A stretch of 64,000 nucleotides of DNA from Clostridium swellfunianum (GCF_023656515.1 NZ_JAMOFV010000006.1:3704036-3768035); one strand, 5' to 3'; positions 1 through 8,284 are shown, counted from the first letter of the stretch. Made by a program: numbers and translations. Notes: generated by a model from the letters alone, not told the origin.

Positions 1-899
1 ATTGAGTAAGGAGTTTCAATTTTTGTGGTATAGGGTTTGAAACTGTCGGCTAGAACTTTAGAGCCTTGCTTGGTCAGCAGTATTTGATAGGTCTTATCAA
101 GGTCGCTATAATAAAACTCTAGCACACGTTCCTTACCGTCTGGTTTATATAAAGCTGCCATTTGCGTTGTAAAGCTAAGGCTATCGTCTGCCTGAATTGC
201 CATATCCTCGCCTTTGGCAATTCCCCAAGAAGCATCCGCCATTTTTTCAAATACTTCACGCGGATATAAGGGCTCTGCAAGAAGTGCTTGTGTCTCGGGC
301 TGAATTCTTCCGGCAGCATATTCTACACCCGCTCGGCGGACAATTTCCAGATAGGTGTCCGTGCCGCTTTTCAGCTCCGGTACGCGAAACAGTTCTCCCT
401 GTCCGCAAAGGATTGACGTGTAATTGCCTTTTCCGTAAAAGCGATCAAACATGGGGATTACAGCATCATAGTTGCCTTTAGCAGTCCAAAAGCCGCAAGT
501 AGAAATGACAATATGTTTTTGATGCTTCAAATCATAACGAGGTGGGTGCCCTCCGGTCTCAGCGTCTTTTGCCATAAATGGCAGTTCAAGTGGAAGCTGC
601 CTATCTATGAGATTTTTAAGCCCTCCGGGGATGCCGAAATAATATAGGGGAAAGGACCAAACAATCACATCAGCAGCAATCATTTTAGCAAGAATTTCAT
701 TCATTTCATCATCTATGATGCACTTTCCAGGCGTTTTATTCCAACAGGAGAAGCATCCCAAACAGCTCTTCACGTCAGTCTTTGCCGCATCTATAATTTC
801 TGTGTCCGACCATTGGGTTCCGTCCAAAAATGCATGTGTAAGCTGCATGGTATTACTGTATTCACTTTTAGGAGAACCGTTCAAAACTAAGACTTTCAT
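1..899 (-). CDS. Flavodoxin-fold NAD(P)H-dependent oxidoreductase (3' end outside window)
   Basis: The reading frame is open from ATG at 899 to the left edge, at least 299 codons with no stop, so the C-terminus lies outside the window. The N-terminus MKVLVLNGSPKSEYSNT is the FMN phosphate-binding loop of the multimeric flavodoxin / NADPH-dependent FMN reductase family. A C-x-x-C cluster (CLGCFSC) follows near residues 50-56, then a flavin-proximal SFPLYYFGIPGGLKN segment. Such enzymes move electrons from NAD(P)H via FMN to quinones, iron or xenobiotics. The start overlaps the padR stop by one base (TGATG), indicating translational coupling and control by that regulator. It is longer than the usual ~180-200 residues, so a C-terminal extension is present whose role I cannot assign. 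Base composition (around 50% GC in places) is well above the window average. Confidence 0.85.
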   Translation of the reverse strand, partial: MKVLVLNGSPKSEYSNTMQLTHAFLDGTQWSDTEIIDAAKTDVKSCLGCFSCWNKTPGKCIIDDEMNEILAKMIAADVIVWSFPLYYFGIPGGLKNLIDRQLPLELPFMAKDAETGGHPPRYDLKHQKHIVISTCGFWTAKGNYDAVIPMFDRFYGKGNYTSILCGQGELFRVPELKSGTDTYLEIVRRAGVEYAAGRIQPETQALLAEPLYPREVFEKMADASWGIAKGEDMAIQADDSLSFTTQMAALYKPDGKERVLEFYYSDLDKTYQILLTKQGSKVLADSFKPYTTKIETPYS

Positions 900-1456
900 C
901 ACTTTTCCTCCTCTAAGAGAGCTATTGCTTTATCCGCCCAAGCAAGCCCTGCATCGAAAAACAAATCTCCGTAAAGCACAGTAATTTCCCAATATTTTGC
1001 TTTCTTCTTATCGCTAATAACAGCTCCGTATTCGGAGATTGCTTCATAAGCGGTGCTCATTCCCTTAATTCTTTCAAGGCATTTTTCGCGGTAGGCACGA
1101 AGCAGTTCCAGTGCTTGTTCGGTACTTGTTTCTCCTGCGAAAAATACGCGCATCAGAAATGCGCTTCTAACGCTCATTGCATTGGCAATATCTGATTCTG
1201 GCAGGGACAGCCAGTTGGTAAGTTCCGCCTTTCCGCTGTCTGTAATGGTATATACTCTTTTGTTTGGCTTTTCGCTCTGGATAACTCGCTCACTGGTTAG
1301 CCAGCCGCACTGTTCCATAGCATCCAGTTCGCGATAAATCTGGCTGGTTTTTGCTTGCCAGAAAAATGAAAGAGAAGCCTTAAAGGCCTTATCAAGTTCA
1401 TATCCTGTCATAGGGCCGTAGTTTAAAAGTCCTAGCAAACCATGTTTAAGTGACAT
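899..1456 (-). CDS. PadR-family transcriptional regulator
   Basis: 185 residues. The N-terminal winged helix (MSLKHGLLGLLNYGPMTGYEL, then SQIYRELDAMEQCGWL and a wing with KRVYTITDSGKAEL) is typical PadR, and the C-terminal helical domain is the Vir/PadR-C type used for dimerisation and ligand sensing. The open frame extends upstream to 1525, but ATG at 1456 is preferred: GGAGGTG lies seven bases before it and the PadR family begins at this methionine. The gene is translationally coupled to the flavodoxin-like oxidoreductase downstream. PadR proteins usually repress an adjacent detoxification or efflux gene and release on ligand binding, which is the inferred role here. GC content is high compared with the neighbours, as in its partner. 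Confidence 0.9.
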   Translation of the reverse strand: MSLKHGLLGLLNYGPMTGYELDKAFKASLSFFWQAKTSQIYRELDAMEQCGWLTSERVIQSEKPNKRVYTITDSGKAELTNWLSLPESDIANAMSVRSAFLMRVFFAGETSTEQALELLRAYREKCLERIKGMSTAYEAISEYGAVISDKKKAKYWEITVLYGDLFFDAGLAWADKAIALLEEEK

Positions 1457-1658
1457 TTTAACACCTCCATTTTGTATATATTCAACAAGTATAATATACA
1501 ACGTGTTAAATACGGTGTCAAGCATAAGAGGAAATAATAATTTATACCTGTTGGATACAAAACTTCGGAGCTGCTGCTATTAGAATATAATAGGAGTAAG
1601 TTTTAATTATAAAAATATGTCAATAATCTAAGAGAGTACACCAATAAGGGAGTTAAAT

Positions 1659-1814
1659 ATGAGTGGCTTAAAATATGGTAAAACCTCGACAAGAAGAACG
1701 GTTGCCTATCTAAGCCTATTAGAAACAACACAACTACATTTAAAAAATCCGTTTGTAATTGCTGCTTGGTCGGTAGCTTTTCCTAGTATGGGACATTTAC
1801 TGCTATCAAAGTAA
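1659..1814 (+). pseudogene. N-terminal relic of a conserved membrane/cytosolic protein
   Basis: ATG at 1659 opens 51 codons (MSGLKYGKTSTRRTVAYLSL... ending MGHLLLSK) and then TAA. The text resembles, from memory, the start of a clostridial/bacillar family in which LLLSKYLRG continues into membrane helices. Here the codon after LLLSK is TAA, followed by LRG in the same frame and then unrelated sequence, which fits a TAT-to-TAA change followed by a deletion. There is no good ribosome-binding site. I read it as a decayed gene, but the family match is recalled rather than searched. Confidence 0.5.
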
Positions 1815-1941
1815 TTACGAGGGTCAGACAAAAATGATAAAGTATATTCTTTGGACACATAAGGCCATTGGGGTCAGAAAATTAGACGCAGTTAATAATT
1901 AATAAAAATATATTTTTATTAAGTTAGGTGGAGATGAACTT

Positions 1942-2415
1942 TTGATAATAGAATATATTATATATGCCCTTGAGTCTATTTTAGTAATATTTTTGCTATT
2001 TCGGTATATTCCCAAAGAAAAGATTCGTGAAGCACATGTAGCTTATTTGTTTAAGCTTGTAATAACATGGTCATTTGGATTAGTAGTTGTAGAGTATGGA
2101 TTCATCAAATACCCTATCAGATTTTTTCCATATGCTACAAGAGCAACATTTCTATTTGAATTCTTTTTATATCCTGCTATTTGTGCTATATTTGTTGTTA
2201 ATTATCCGGAAAAGAAAAGTGCTATTCAAAAATTAAAGTATTATTTTTATTACTGCACTACTTTGACAATTATCGAAGTAATTGAAGAAAGATATACCAA
2301 TGTTATTGAATATATACGCTGGAATTGGTTTTTAACTTGGACTTTATTCTTTATTACTTTCTATATATCACATAAATATAGTAAATGGTTTTTTAGAAAG
2401 ATAAAAATCCTATAA
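1942..2415 (+). CDS. CBO0543-type small integral membrane protein
   Basis: 157 residues with about five hydrophobic segments. It begins at TTG 1942 behind AGGTGGAG (1926-1933). Charged loops such as [12 protein letters not shown] and the [18 protein letters not shown] motif match my memory of the CBO0543 family of Bacillus/Clostridium membrane proteins, whose function is unknown. It stands alone, and its 3' end overlaps the 3' end of the convergent mraY gene by 23 bp, so the two transcripts must run into one another. No promoter was obvious in the AT-rich upstream region. Confidence 0.7.
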   Translation: MIIEYIIYALESILVIFLLFRYIPKEKIREAHVAYLFKLVITWSFGLVVVEYGFIKYPIRFFPYATRATFLFEFFLYPAICAIFVVNYPEKKSAIQKLKYYFYYCTTLTIIEVIEERYTNVIEYIRWNWFLTWTLFFITFYISHKYSKWFFRKIKIL

Positions 2416-3355
2416 GACATAAAATTGTTGTTATTATTGAAAATAAGGAAACAATTTTAGCTTCATGCCATCCTGATAGTTCAAAAGAGTGATGGATGGG
2501 CGCCATTTTAAAAACTCTCTTGCCTGTAGTCTTATAGGAAATAACTTGAATAAGATCAGACAATGCTTCTAAAACATATATTCCTCCAACTATTGCAATG
2601 ATAAATGGAGTTTTGAGGATTATAGCTATTGTTGCTACCATTCCACCAAGGGCTAAGGCGCCGGTATCTCCCATTATTATTTTGGCTGGAAAAGAGTTGA
2701 ATCTCAAAAAGCCTAGTAATGCACCTGACATGCACCCGCAGAAGATTGACAAGGTATAATAACCAAGATTAAAAGCTACTAAAGCAAAGAACACCATTAC
2801 CAGAAGGGTAACTGATGCAGCTAGACCGTCCAACCCATCCGTCAAGTTTACTGAATTGGTTGTGGCTGCATAAATAAATATAATAAATGGTATGTACAAT
2901 AATCCAAGGTCTATCATTCTTCCGCCAAAGGGAAGGATAATTGTTGACCCGATTCTGGGATTGTAATATGCATAGATTGCAAAAGTTGTTGAAGCAAAAA
3001 GTAATAGCAGCATCTTCTGTTTTGAGGTTAATCCCTCATTCTTTTTATGTACCTTCTTTAAAAAGTCATCGAGAAAACCTATGAAACCGAAGACTATTAA
3101 GGAATAGAAAACAAACTGAATTTCCTTGTTATACTGCTTTATGAAAAATAACATTGCGATTATAGATGAGAGAATAAATACAATACCGCCAAAGGTAGGG
3201 GTTGAGGCTTTTTTATAATGGCTCTTAGGACCTTCCTCACGAATATTCTGCCCTAGCTTTAATCTTTTAAATAATGGAATAAGTATTGTCCCAATAATGG
3301 AAGACAATAAAAAACCTAATAAAATAGCATAAACAATTTTTCTCAATATGAACAC
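2393..3355 (-). CDS. mraY: Phospho-N-acetylmuramoyl-pentapeptide transferase
   Basis: 320 residues, polytopic. MraY transfers phospho-MurNAc-pentapeptide from UDP to undecaprenyl phosphate at the inner membrane face, making lipid I for peptidoglycan. Diagnostic features in order: [19 protein letters not shown] (39-57), the DD pair (96-97), [11 protein letters not shown] (167-177), the catalytic [10 protein letters not shown] (229-238) and the [11 protein letters not shown] histidine motif (286-296). All acidic and histidine residues expected for Mg2+ and substrate binding are present. The start is GTG 3355 or an in-frame TTG at 3346. It is away from any other mur or fts gene, unusual because mraY normally sits between murF and murD. 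It could be the only copy moved out of the cluster, or a second copy. Confidence 0.95.
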   Translation of the reverse strand: MFILRKIVYAILLGFLLSSIIGTILIPLFKRLKLGQNIREEGPKSHYKKASTPTFGGIVFILSSIIAMLFFIKQYNKEIQFVFYSLIVFGFIGFLDDFLKKVHKKNEGLTSKQKMLLLLFASTTFAIYAYYNPRIGSTIILPFGGRMIDLGLLYIPFIIFIYAATTNSVNLTDGLDGLAASVTLLVMVFFALVAFNLGYYTLSIFCGCMSGALLGFLRFNSFPAKIIMGDTGALALGGMVATIAIILKTPFIIAIVGGIYVLEALSDLIQVISYKTTGKRVFKMAPIHHSFELSGWHEAKIVSLFSIITTILCLIGFLSF

Positions 3356-3471
3356 CAGCCTTATTTTTGTTTAAATATTTTGGAAGCTTCATGATTATGG
3401 TAATATATTAACTGTAAGGACTCAATAAGTATGTATAAGTATCAAATTTAGTTGAAAAATATCAAATAATT

Positions 3472-3490
3472 AGTTGAATATTATTCAACT
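3472..3490. promoter_or_regulatory. Perfect palindrome upstream of XRE regulator
   Basis: AGTTGAATA-T-TATTCAACT is a perfect 9-bp inverted repeat with one central base. A second half-site-like AGTTGAAAAATATC lies about 20 bp upstream. It sits 63 bp before the chosen start of the HTH gene at 3554, a position expected of an autoregulatory operator. Binding by that protein is inferred. Confidence 0.55.
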
Positions 3491-3553
3491 AACTTGAGCG
3501 TTATTATAGAAAAATACGAACTAACTCCAGAGAAACACAAGGGAGATGGGAGA

Positions 3554-4408
3554 ATGAAAAGAGAGTTACATGAGCTTATAGAAATTGAGGAAAAGGTAAA
3601 AAATAAACTGGATTTTATCAAAAGCAGTTCAAATAGCGCACTTGAAGATGTTAATAAAGTAAAGGCTTTAAAAAACAGTATATATGAAAAAGTTTCTAAA
3701 ACCTTTGTATATAACCTAAAGAGGCTTATCAAGCTTGAAGCAACTCAAAAGGATCTTGCTAAGAAAATAGGTGTATCAGAGGATTTGCTTTCTAAGTACA
3801 AATCAGGAGAGGCTTTTCCATCAATAGAAACTTTAATTTACATATGTGAGATATATGGTATAAGCATGGAAAAGCTTGTAGCATTGCCTTTAACAACAAT
3901 AGATATTGAAAATATGGAAAACAGTCAGGATGTAGATATCAAGGTTTTTGAAGAAAAATACTATGCTTATTTCTTGGTGACTAATATAGCCAGGGGAGGA
4001 GCTATACATGAAGGTGTTGTTGAGATTATTAATAATTCTGTAGTATTTAAGATACTGGCTAATGGAGAGGTGATTAAATGCTTCTCTGGAGGATATAGCA
4101 CTTCGGATAAGCTAATATTTTTTAATCTGCAGGGTCAAAGCAATGGTACTGCTTGTATAAGCATGATTAAACCAAATGTTAATAAAGATAGATATCTTGG
4201 AGGGTTAGCGATGCTTATGCTGCCTTCAGATGCAAACAGTAAGCCCTGTGTTCAAAAACTTTTATTAAGCAAAATTCCAATAGACAGAGAAGGGCATTAC
4301 AGCTCTCTTAAGGAGCTTCTAAACTTTAATGCTTTGGGAGTGGGGCATGTTAAGATATCTCAATGGGAAGATGAGGTTGCATATAACTTTATAAGTAAAC
4401 TTCTTTAA
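3554..4408 (+). CDS. XRE-type helix-turn-helix regulator with C-terminal sensory domain
   Basis: 284 residues. Residues ~1-55 are a charged, helical, coiled-coil-like lead (ELHELIEIEEKVKNKLDF). The HTH follows at about 60-110 (TQKDLAKKIGVSEDLLSKYKSG then FPSIETLIYICEIYGISMEKL), matching XRE/Cro. Residues 130-284 form a domain of unknown type. The open frame reaches TTG 3494, but ATG 3554 has AAGGGAG eight bases upstream and is preferred. A perfect palindrome lies just upstream, suggesting autoregulation. It is monocistronic, and no neighbouring target is evident. The long N-terminal helical extension before the HTH is unusual for the family. Confidence 0.8.
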   Translation: MKRELHELIEIEEKVKNKLDFIKSSSNSALEDVNKVKALKNSIYEKVSKTFVYNLKRLIKLEATQKDLAKKIGVSEDLLSKYKSGEAFPSIETLIYICEIYGISMEKLVALPLTTIDIENMENSQDVDIKVFEEKYYAYFLVTNIARGGAIHEGVVEIINNSVVFKILANGEVIKCFSGGYSTSDKLIFFNLQGQSNGTACISMIKPNVNKDRYLGGLAMLMLPSDANSKPCVQKLLLSKIPIDREGHYSSLKELLNFNALGVGHVKISQWEDEVAYNFISKLL

Positions 4409-4474
4409 AAATGTAGATAAAAATAAACTAATCGGAATTGATGAAAGGCCAAAGAAGTATAATTATCAATGGCC

Positions 4475-4825
4475 TTATTTTCTTATTCCAGACCTATCAA
4501 ATATGGTTCTTAAATGTATTTCAGTAAAGATAATACACCCTATAGCGATGATAGCCACACCCGATGATGATATTTTCATTGATAAAGCTAAGTTATTGCT
4601 ATATAAATATCTAAGTAATATAGAGAAGGATGTAAAAACAATACTGCAAATCAACAGCGCCTTCCCAAAGAAACGATTACCTTCATTCCAGGTTTCTTTA
4701 TTTTTCATTGCAAAGGGTGTTCTATATCCCAAGCTATTATTTATATGCTCTGGTGGATATTTCATTAACACCAATCCAAATAAGGCAAAAAGCAATCCAA
4801 TGATACAACTTGTTAAAATACTCAT
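4475..4825 (-). CDS. SdpI-family membrane protein
   Basis: 116 residues, three predicted membrane helices. The motif GYRTPFAMKNKETWNEGNRF between helix 1 and helix 2 is the signature of the SdpI C-terminal domain. In B. subtilis SdpI gives immunity to the SdpC toxin and sequesters the SdpR repressor, but most short homologues like this one have no known function. The start ATG 4825 has GTGAGGTG upstream. It is transcribed divergently from the paiA-like gene, with a palindromic promoter region between them. There is no sdpR or sdpABC nearby, so a toxin-immunity role is not supported by context. Confidence 0.85.
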   Translation of the reverse strand: MSILTSCIIGLLFALFGLVLMKYPPEHINNSLGYRTPFAMKNKETWNEGNRFFGKALLICSIVFTSFSILLRYLYSNNLALSMKISSSGVAIIAIGCIIFTEIHLRTIFDRSGIRK

Positions 4826-4844
4826 ATAATATCACCTCACTTAA

Positions 4845-4858
4845 TGTATTATAATACA
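4845..4858. promoter_or_regulatory. Palindromic divergent -10 region
   Basis: TGTATTATAATACA is a perfect 14-bp palindrome between the divergent sdpI-like and paiA-like genes. It contains TATAAT on both strands, so it may serve as overlapping -10 elements for both genes or as an operator. No clear -35 was picked for either direction. Confidence 0.35.
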
Positions 4859-4897
4859 ATTATACCATGATTTGGGAGCAATAGGAGGGATAAAACT

Positions 4898-5416
4898 ATG
4901 GACAATTTAGTAGTTAGGCAGTGCAGCTTAAAGGATATAGAAAAAGTTAAATTTATAAGTGAAAAAACTTTTTATGAAACTTTTTCTAATGAGAATACGA
5001 AAGAAGATATGGACAACTATCTTAGAGACCATTTTTCATTTGAGAAGTTAGAGCATGAAATAAGAAATGATTATTCAAGATTTTATATAGTTGAAGAGAA
5101 GGAAGAAGTAGTAGCCTATATGAAGCTTAATTTTGACAAGGCGCAAACAGAGGCAGGACATTATAACTCATTAGAAGTTCAAAGAATTTATGTCCTAAAG
5201 GAATATAAGGGTAAACATATCGGTAAATTATTGATACAAAAGGCTATAGAAATTGGTCTTAGTAATAATATCAGTTACATTTGGCTAGGTGTATGGGAAA
5301 ACAATATAAATGCAATAAAATTTTATGAGAAACTAGGATTTCAAAAATTTGATACACACATTTTCAAATTAGGTGATGATGAACAGACAGATAATTTAAT
5401 GAAACTCACCTTGTAA
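4898..5416 (+). CDS. paiA: PaiA-like polyamine N-acetyltransferase (GNAT)
   Basis: 172 residues, closely resembling B. subtilis PaiA, which acetylates spermidine/spermine with acetyl-CoA and influences stationary-phase and sporulation genes. Visible hallmarks: the N-terminal TFYETFSNENTKEDMDNYL, the LEVQRIYVLKEYKGKHIGKLL acetyl-CoA pyrophosphate loop (about 95-115), WLGVWENNINAIKFYEKLGF, and the C-terminal GDDEQTDNLM. The start ATG 4898 follows AGGAGGG. Polyamine detoxification is the known family role; the substrate here is inferred from the match. It is monocistronic, divergent from sdpI. Confidence 0.85.
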   Translation: MDNLVVRQCSLKDIEKVKFISEKTFYETFSNENTKEDMDNYLRDHFSFEKLEHEIRNDYSRFYIVEEKEEVVAYMKLNFDKAQTEAGHYNSLEVQRIYVLKEYKGKHIGKLLIQKAIEIGLSNNISYIWLGVWENNINAIKFYEKLGFQKFDTHIFKLGDDEQTDNLMKLTL

Positions 5417-5526
5417 AGTTGTTTCTATACGGTTAACCATTATACAAATAAAGTACTTCAAAAACATAATTTTTAAAGAAAAACGGAACACTAAGGATTA
5501 GATTACTAAAGGAAGGGATGAATTTT

Positions 5527-6750
5527 GTGGTTTCTAATTCTAATATTTCTGTTTACAGTGAAATAGGAAATCTTAAGTGTGTCCTTCTTCATAGCCCTGG
5601 AGAAGAGGTTGAGAATATAGTTCCGGATTATTTAAGAAGATTATTATTTGATGAAATTGTCTTTTTAAAACAGGCAAAAAGGGAGCATAATCAATTTGCA
5701 GATATTTTACGTAAGGAAGGTGTAGAAGTTCTTTATCTTACTGAGCTTATGGCAGATATTTTAGAAGACCCTAAGGTTAGAGCTGAATTTCTAAAAGAAT
5801 TTATGGAGGAAGGAAAAGTTGTTACAGAGGGGCTTCAGGAAGCTATTTTGGAGCTGTTTAGCCAATGTTCACCACAGGAAATAATAAGAAAATGTATAGC
5901 TGGTATTAGAAAAGAGGAGCTTCATCATATTAAACCCAAGTCTCTTGGCGATATGGTTAAAAATCCATATCCTTTTTACCTGGATCCTATTCCTAATATG
6001 TATTTTCAAAGAGACCCTTTTGCATCTATTGGGTCGGGTATTTCTTTAAATGTTATGGCCAATGAGACACGAAATAGAGAAACTATATTTGCAAAATACA
6101 TATTTGATAATCATCCTAGGTTCAAGGATGTGCCAAGGTGGTATAACAGAAACAAAACCCATCCAATTGAGGGCGGAGATATTTTAGTTCTTTCAGACAA
6201 GGTTTTAGCTATCGGAATAAGCGACAGAACAGAATCAATAGCAATTGAAAGATTAGCACATAAGCTGTTAAGCTCAGAGGAGACTTTTGAAACAGTTTTA
6301 GCTTTTGATATTCCTAAAACTAGAGCCTATATGCATTTAGACACAGTATTTACTATGGTGGATTATGATCAGTTTACTATATTTTCAGGCATCGAGGACC
6401 CTTTAGATGTATACAGTATCTATAGAGGAAAAAATGATGAAATAAAAATAAAGTATGAGCATGAGGATTTATCTAGCATATTGAAAAGACATCTAAACCT
6501 AACCGCAGTAAACCTAATAAAGTGCGGCAATGGCGATCGTATTGCAGCAAGCAGAGAACAATGGAATGACGGAAGTAATACACTTGCTGTAGCACCTGGC
6601 AAAGTAATTTGTTATAATCGAAATCATGTAACCAACGAAACCTTAAGGAAAAATAATATAGAAGTGTTAGAGTTTGAATCCTATGAATTATCTAGAGGTC
6701 GAGGCGGCCCAAGATGCATGAGCATGCCTTTAATTAGAGAAAAGATTTAG
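5527..6750 (+). CDS. arcA: Arginine deiminase
   Basis: 407 residues from GTG 5527. ADI hydrolyses L-arginine to citrulline and ammonia, the first step of the arginine deiminase fermentation pathway and a source of acid tolerance. Family motifs are intact: IGNLKCVLLHSPG at the N-terminus, FQRDPFASIG, IEGGDILVL, MHLDTVFTM, and the C-terminal GRGGPRCMSMP that carries the nucleophilic cysteine. An in-frame ATG at 5518 sits directly against GGAAGG, too close to the ribosome-binding site, so GTG 5527 is preferred. The expected arcB (ornithine carbamoyltransferase), arcC (carbamate kinase) and arcD (antiporter) genes are absent on both sides, so the pathway must be completed elsewhere or is incomplete. 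Confidence 0.95.
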   Translation: MVSNSNISVYSEIGNLKCVLLHSPGEEVENIVPDYLRRLLFDEIVFLKQAKREHNQFADILRKEGVEVLYLTELMADILEDPKVRAEFLKEFMEEGKVVTEGLQEAILELFSQCSPQEIIRKCIAGIRKEELHHIKPKSLGDMVKNPYPFYLDPIPNMYFQRDPFASIGSGISLNVMANETRNRETIFAKYIFDNHPRFKDVPRWYNRNKTHPIEGGDILVLSDKVLAIGISDRTESIAIERLAHKLLSSEETFETVLAFDIPKTRAYMHLDTVFTMVDYDQFTIFSGIEDPLDVYSIYRGKNDEIKIKYEHEDLSSILKRHLNLTAVNLIKCGNGDRIAASREQWNDGSNTLAVAPGKVICYNRNHVTNETLRKNNIEVLEFESYELSRGRGGPRCMSMPLIREKI

Positions 6751-6771
6751 CAAATTGAATGGGGAGTTTGT

Positions 6772-6825
6772 ATGAAGAATATTAAACTCAAAAACTTTGA
6801 TGCTTTTCCGCTATATGTTTTATAG
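6772..6825 (+). other. Short ORF after arcA, possible gene relic
   Basis: GGGGAG followed by ATG 6772 opens 17 codons (MKNIKLKNFDAFPLYVL, then TAG). Shifting frame gives ALGMLISK before another stop. This resembles the start of a membrane-protein gene cut by a frameshift, or a chance ORF. No family was recognised. Confidence 0.25.
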
Positions 6826-6860
6826 CATTAGGAATGCTGATTAGTAAGTGAGCTTATTCC

Positions 6861-6921
6861 CTCGCAGAAGAAAAAAAGTAACTTGTTAACTTTTTTAAAA
6901 TTTAACTTTTCGTACTGCGAG
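6861..6921. repeat. CTCGCAG stem-loop element, copy 1
   Basis: The element starts CTCGCAGAAGAAAA, contains GTTAAC and TTTAACTTTT blocks, and ends CTGCGAG, so its 7-bp ends are inverted repeats. It is followed by GACTTTGGGG. Two other copies (19370-19445, 59881-59963) share the ends, the interior blocks and the flank GACTTTAGGTCTG. It lies in intergenic DNA. Confidence 0.75.
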
Positions 6922-7000
6922 GACTTTGGGGCGTTTTAAGAGATTAGTGTGCATCTAGATTATAGTCGCGCTGAGAAAAATATTTCTTCTATACTGAACT

Positions 7001-7038
7001 GCAGTCAAGGTTCAACTAAAACCTTGACTGCCTTTTTA
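7001..7038 (+). terminator. Rho-independent terminator / start of repeated intergenic module
   Basis: GCAGTCAAGGTT pairs with AACCTTGACTGC (12 bp) and is followed by a T run. It is ~250 bp after arcA and is the first part of a module that recurs at 11466 and 14044, each ending in the 38-bp box. Confidence 0.7.
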
Positions 7039-7086
7039 TTTAGAAGATAAGCTTACAATTAATGAATATGACTGTACGAAAATTTC

Positions 7087-7124
7087 AAGTAAGTACTTGG
7101 GAAAATATACTGTTGATGTATAAT
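7087..7124 (+). promoter_or_regulatory. 38-bp repeated promoter-like box, copy 1
   Basis: The box begins AAGTAAGTACTTGGGAAAA and ends TGTTGATGTATAAT. Copies of exactly the same length are at 11541, 14119 and 20609. TATAAT at the end fits a -10, but no TTGACA-like -35 is present at 16-18 bp, suggesting an activator or unusual sigma factor. It precedes the aldo/keto reductase by 157 bp. The inverted repeat is imperfect in this copy. Confidence 0.6.
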
Positions 7125-7280
7125 TAGATTAGTGAGAACTTGTAAAAAAAATATGATGTATGAAATATATAAAAGAACTCAATAAATAGTAAATTTGAAA
7201 GGGGATAGTGTGACCCTTATCCACTTTGGTAAACAATAGGAACTGGTGATATACTAAAAGCGAAAGGAATGATAATTAAA

Positions 7281-8099
7281 ATGGATAAAATAAAACTAAG
7301 TAATGAAGTTAATATTCCAGTGATAGGATTTGGGGTATTTAAAGCAGAGCTCGGGGAACAGACAGAAAATGCTGTAAAGTGGGCCTTTGAAAGCGGATAT
7401 AGACATATTGATACAGCTAAGATTTATGGAAATGAACAAAGTGTTGGAAATGCAATTCTAAACAGTGGTTTATCAAGAAAAGATATTTTTCTGACCACAA
7501 AATTATGGAATGATGATATACGAGCTGGAAATGTTAGAGAAGCATTTTATGAAAGCTTAGAAAAGCTGCAGACTGATTATGTGGATCTATACTTGATTCA
7601 TTGGCCTGTAAATGGATATGCAGAAGCGTGGAAGGTTTTAGAGGAATTATATTTCGAGAAAAAAATAAAAGCAATTGGCGTAAGTAATTTTCATAAAAAT
7701 CATTTGGAAGATTTAGATAAAGTAGCTACGATTAAACCAATGATTAATCAAATAGAATCCCATCCTATGTTTAATAATCAGGAGCTGATTGACTACTGTC
7801 AAAGTCAAAAAATAACGGTTCAAGCATGGAGCCCGTTGGGTGGCAATGGAACAAATATAATATCGAATGAATGCTTAAATGAGATTGGAAAAAAATACAA
7901 TAAAAGTGCCGCACAAGTAATAATCCGTTGGCATTTACAAAGAAACGTTATTCCATTACCCAAGTCAGTAAATAAGGAGCGCATCAAATCTAATACAGAA
8001 GTATTTGATTTTAATCTAACTTATGAGGATATGATGAAAATTAATGAACTTAATCAATTTAAAAGAGTAGGACCAGATCCTGATTGTTTTAAGTTTTAG
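7281..8099 (+). CDS. Aldo/keto reductase
   Basis: 272 residues, the size of 2,5-diketo-gluconate-reductase-like AKRs. These NADPH-dependent (beta/alpha)8 enzymes reduce aldehydes and ketones such as methylglyoxal. The catalytic tetrad is complete: D44 (RHIDTAKIYGNE), Y49, K74 (TTKLW) and H107 (YLIHWP). The nucleotide-binding IPLPKSVNKERIKSN segment is present near the end. ATG 7269 lies immediately after AAAGGA and is too close, so ATG 7281 is used. The 5' region carries the repeated 38-bp box and a leader of ~150 bp holding two 9-codon ORFs, one of them GTG-initiated behind GAAAGGGGA. A strong terminator follows. The physiological substrate is not evident. Confidence 0.92.
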   Translation: MDKIKLSNEVNIPVIGFGVFKAELGEQTENAVKWAFESGYRHIDTAKIYGNEQSVGNAILNSGLSRKDIFLTTKLWNDDIRAGNVREAFYESLEKLQTDYVDLYLIHWPVNGYAEAWKVLEELYFEKKIKAIGVSNFHKNHLEDLDKVATIKPMINQIESHPMFNNQELIDYCQSQKITVQAWSPLGGNGTNIISNECLNEIGKKYNKSAAQVIIRWHLQRNVIPLPKSVNKERIKSNTEVFDFNLTYEDMMKINELNQFKRVGPDPDCFKF

Positions 8100-8146
8100 G
8101 GAAAAAATTTATTATTGAATGAAATAGTTGGTTATTTTATGAATTA

Positions 8147-8182
8147 CAGGCAAGATTTAATTAAAAATCTTGCCTGTTTTTT
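8147..8182 (+). terminator. Rho-independent terminator
   Basis: CAGGCAAGATTT and AAATCTTGCCTG form a 12-bp perfect stem around a 6-base loop, followed by a run of Ts. It ends the aldo/keto reductase transcript. Confidence 0.85.
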
Positions 8183-8199
8183 ATTTTTTAGTCCTTTTA

Positions 8200-8228
8200 T
8201 TGACATTTAAAACACAAAGTGCTATCGT
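8200..8228 (+). promoter_or_regulatory. Promoter of the tetR operon
   Basis: TTGACA (8200-8205), 17-bp spacer, TATCGT (8223-8228). The TetR operator begins 5 bp downstream, so repression by blocking the transcription start is expected. Confidence 0.55.
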
Positions 8229-8232
8229 TAAA

Positions 8233-8265
8233 TTGAACAGTGTTTAATAATAAAACAGTGTTCAA
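8233..8265. promoter_or_regulatory. Operator-like inverted repeat before tetR
   Basis: TTGAACA and TGTTCAA are perfect inverted arms. Extended arms TTGAACAGTGTT and AACAGTGTTCAA match with one mismatch. The site lies between the promoter and ATG 8285, typical of TetR autoregulation. Confidence 0.65.
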
Positions 8266-8284
8266 TAAAGCGAGGGATAACAAA

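Noticed and set aside
119-481. Plus- and minus-strand ORFs of 66 and 94 codons within the first 500 bases
   Set aside because: They are shadows of the flavodoxin-like gene that runs to the left edge in a different frame.
3494-3553. Extended start (TTG 3494) for the XRE regulator
   Set aside because: No ribosome-binding site; ATG 3554 has a well-spaced AAGGGAG.
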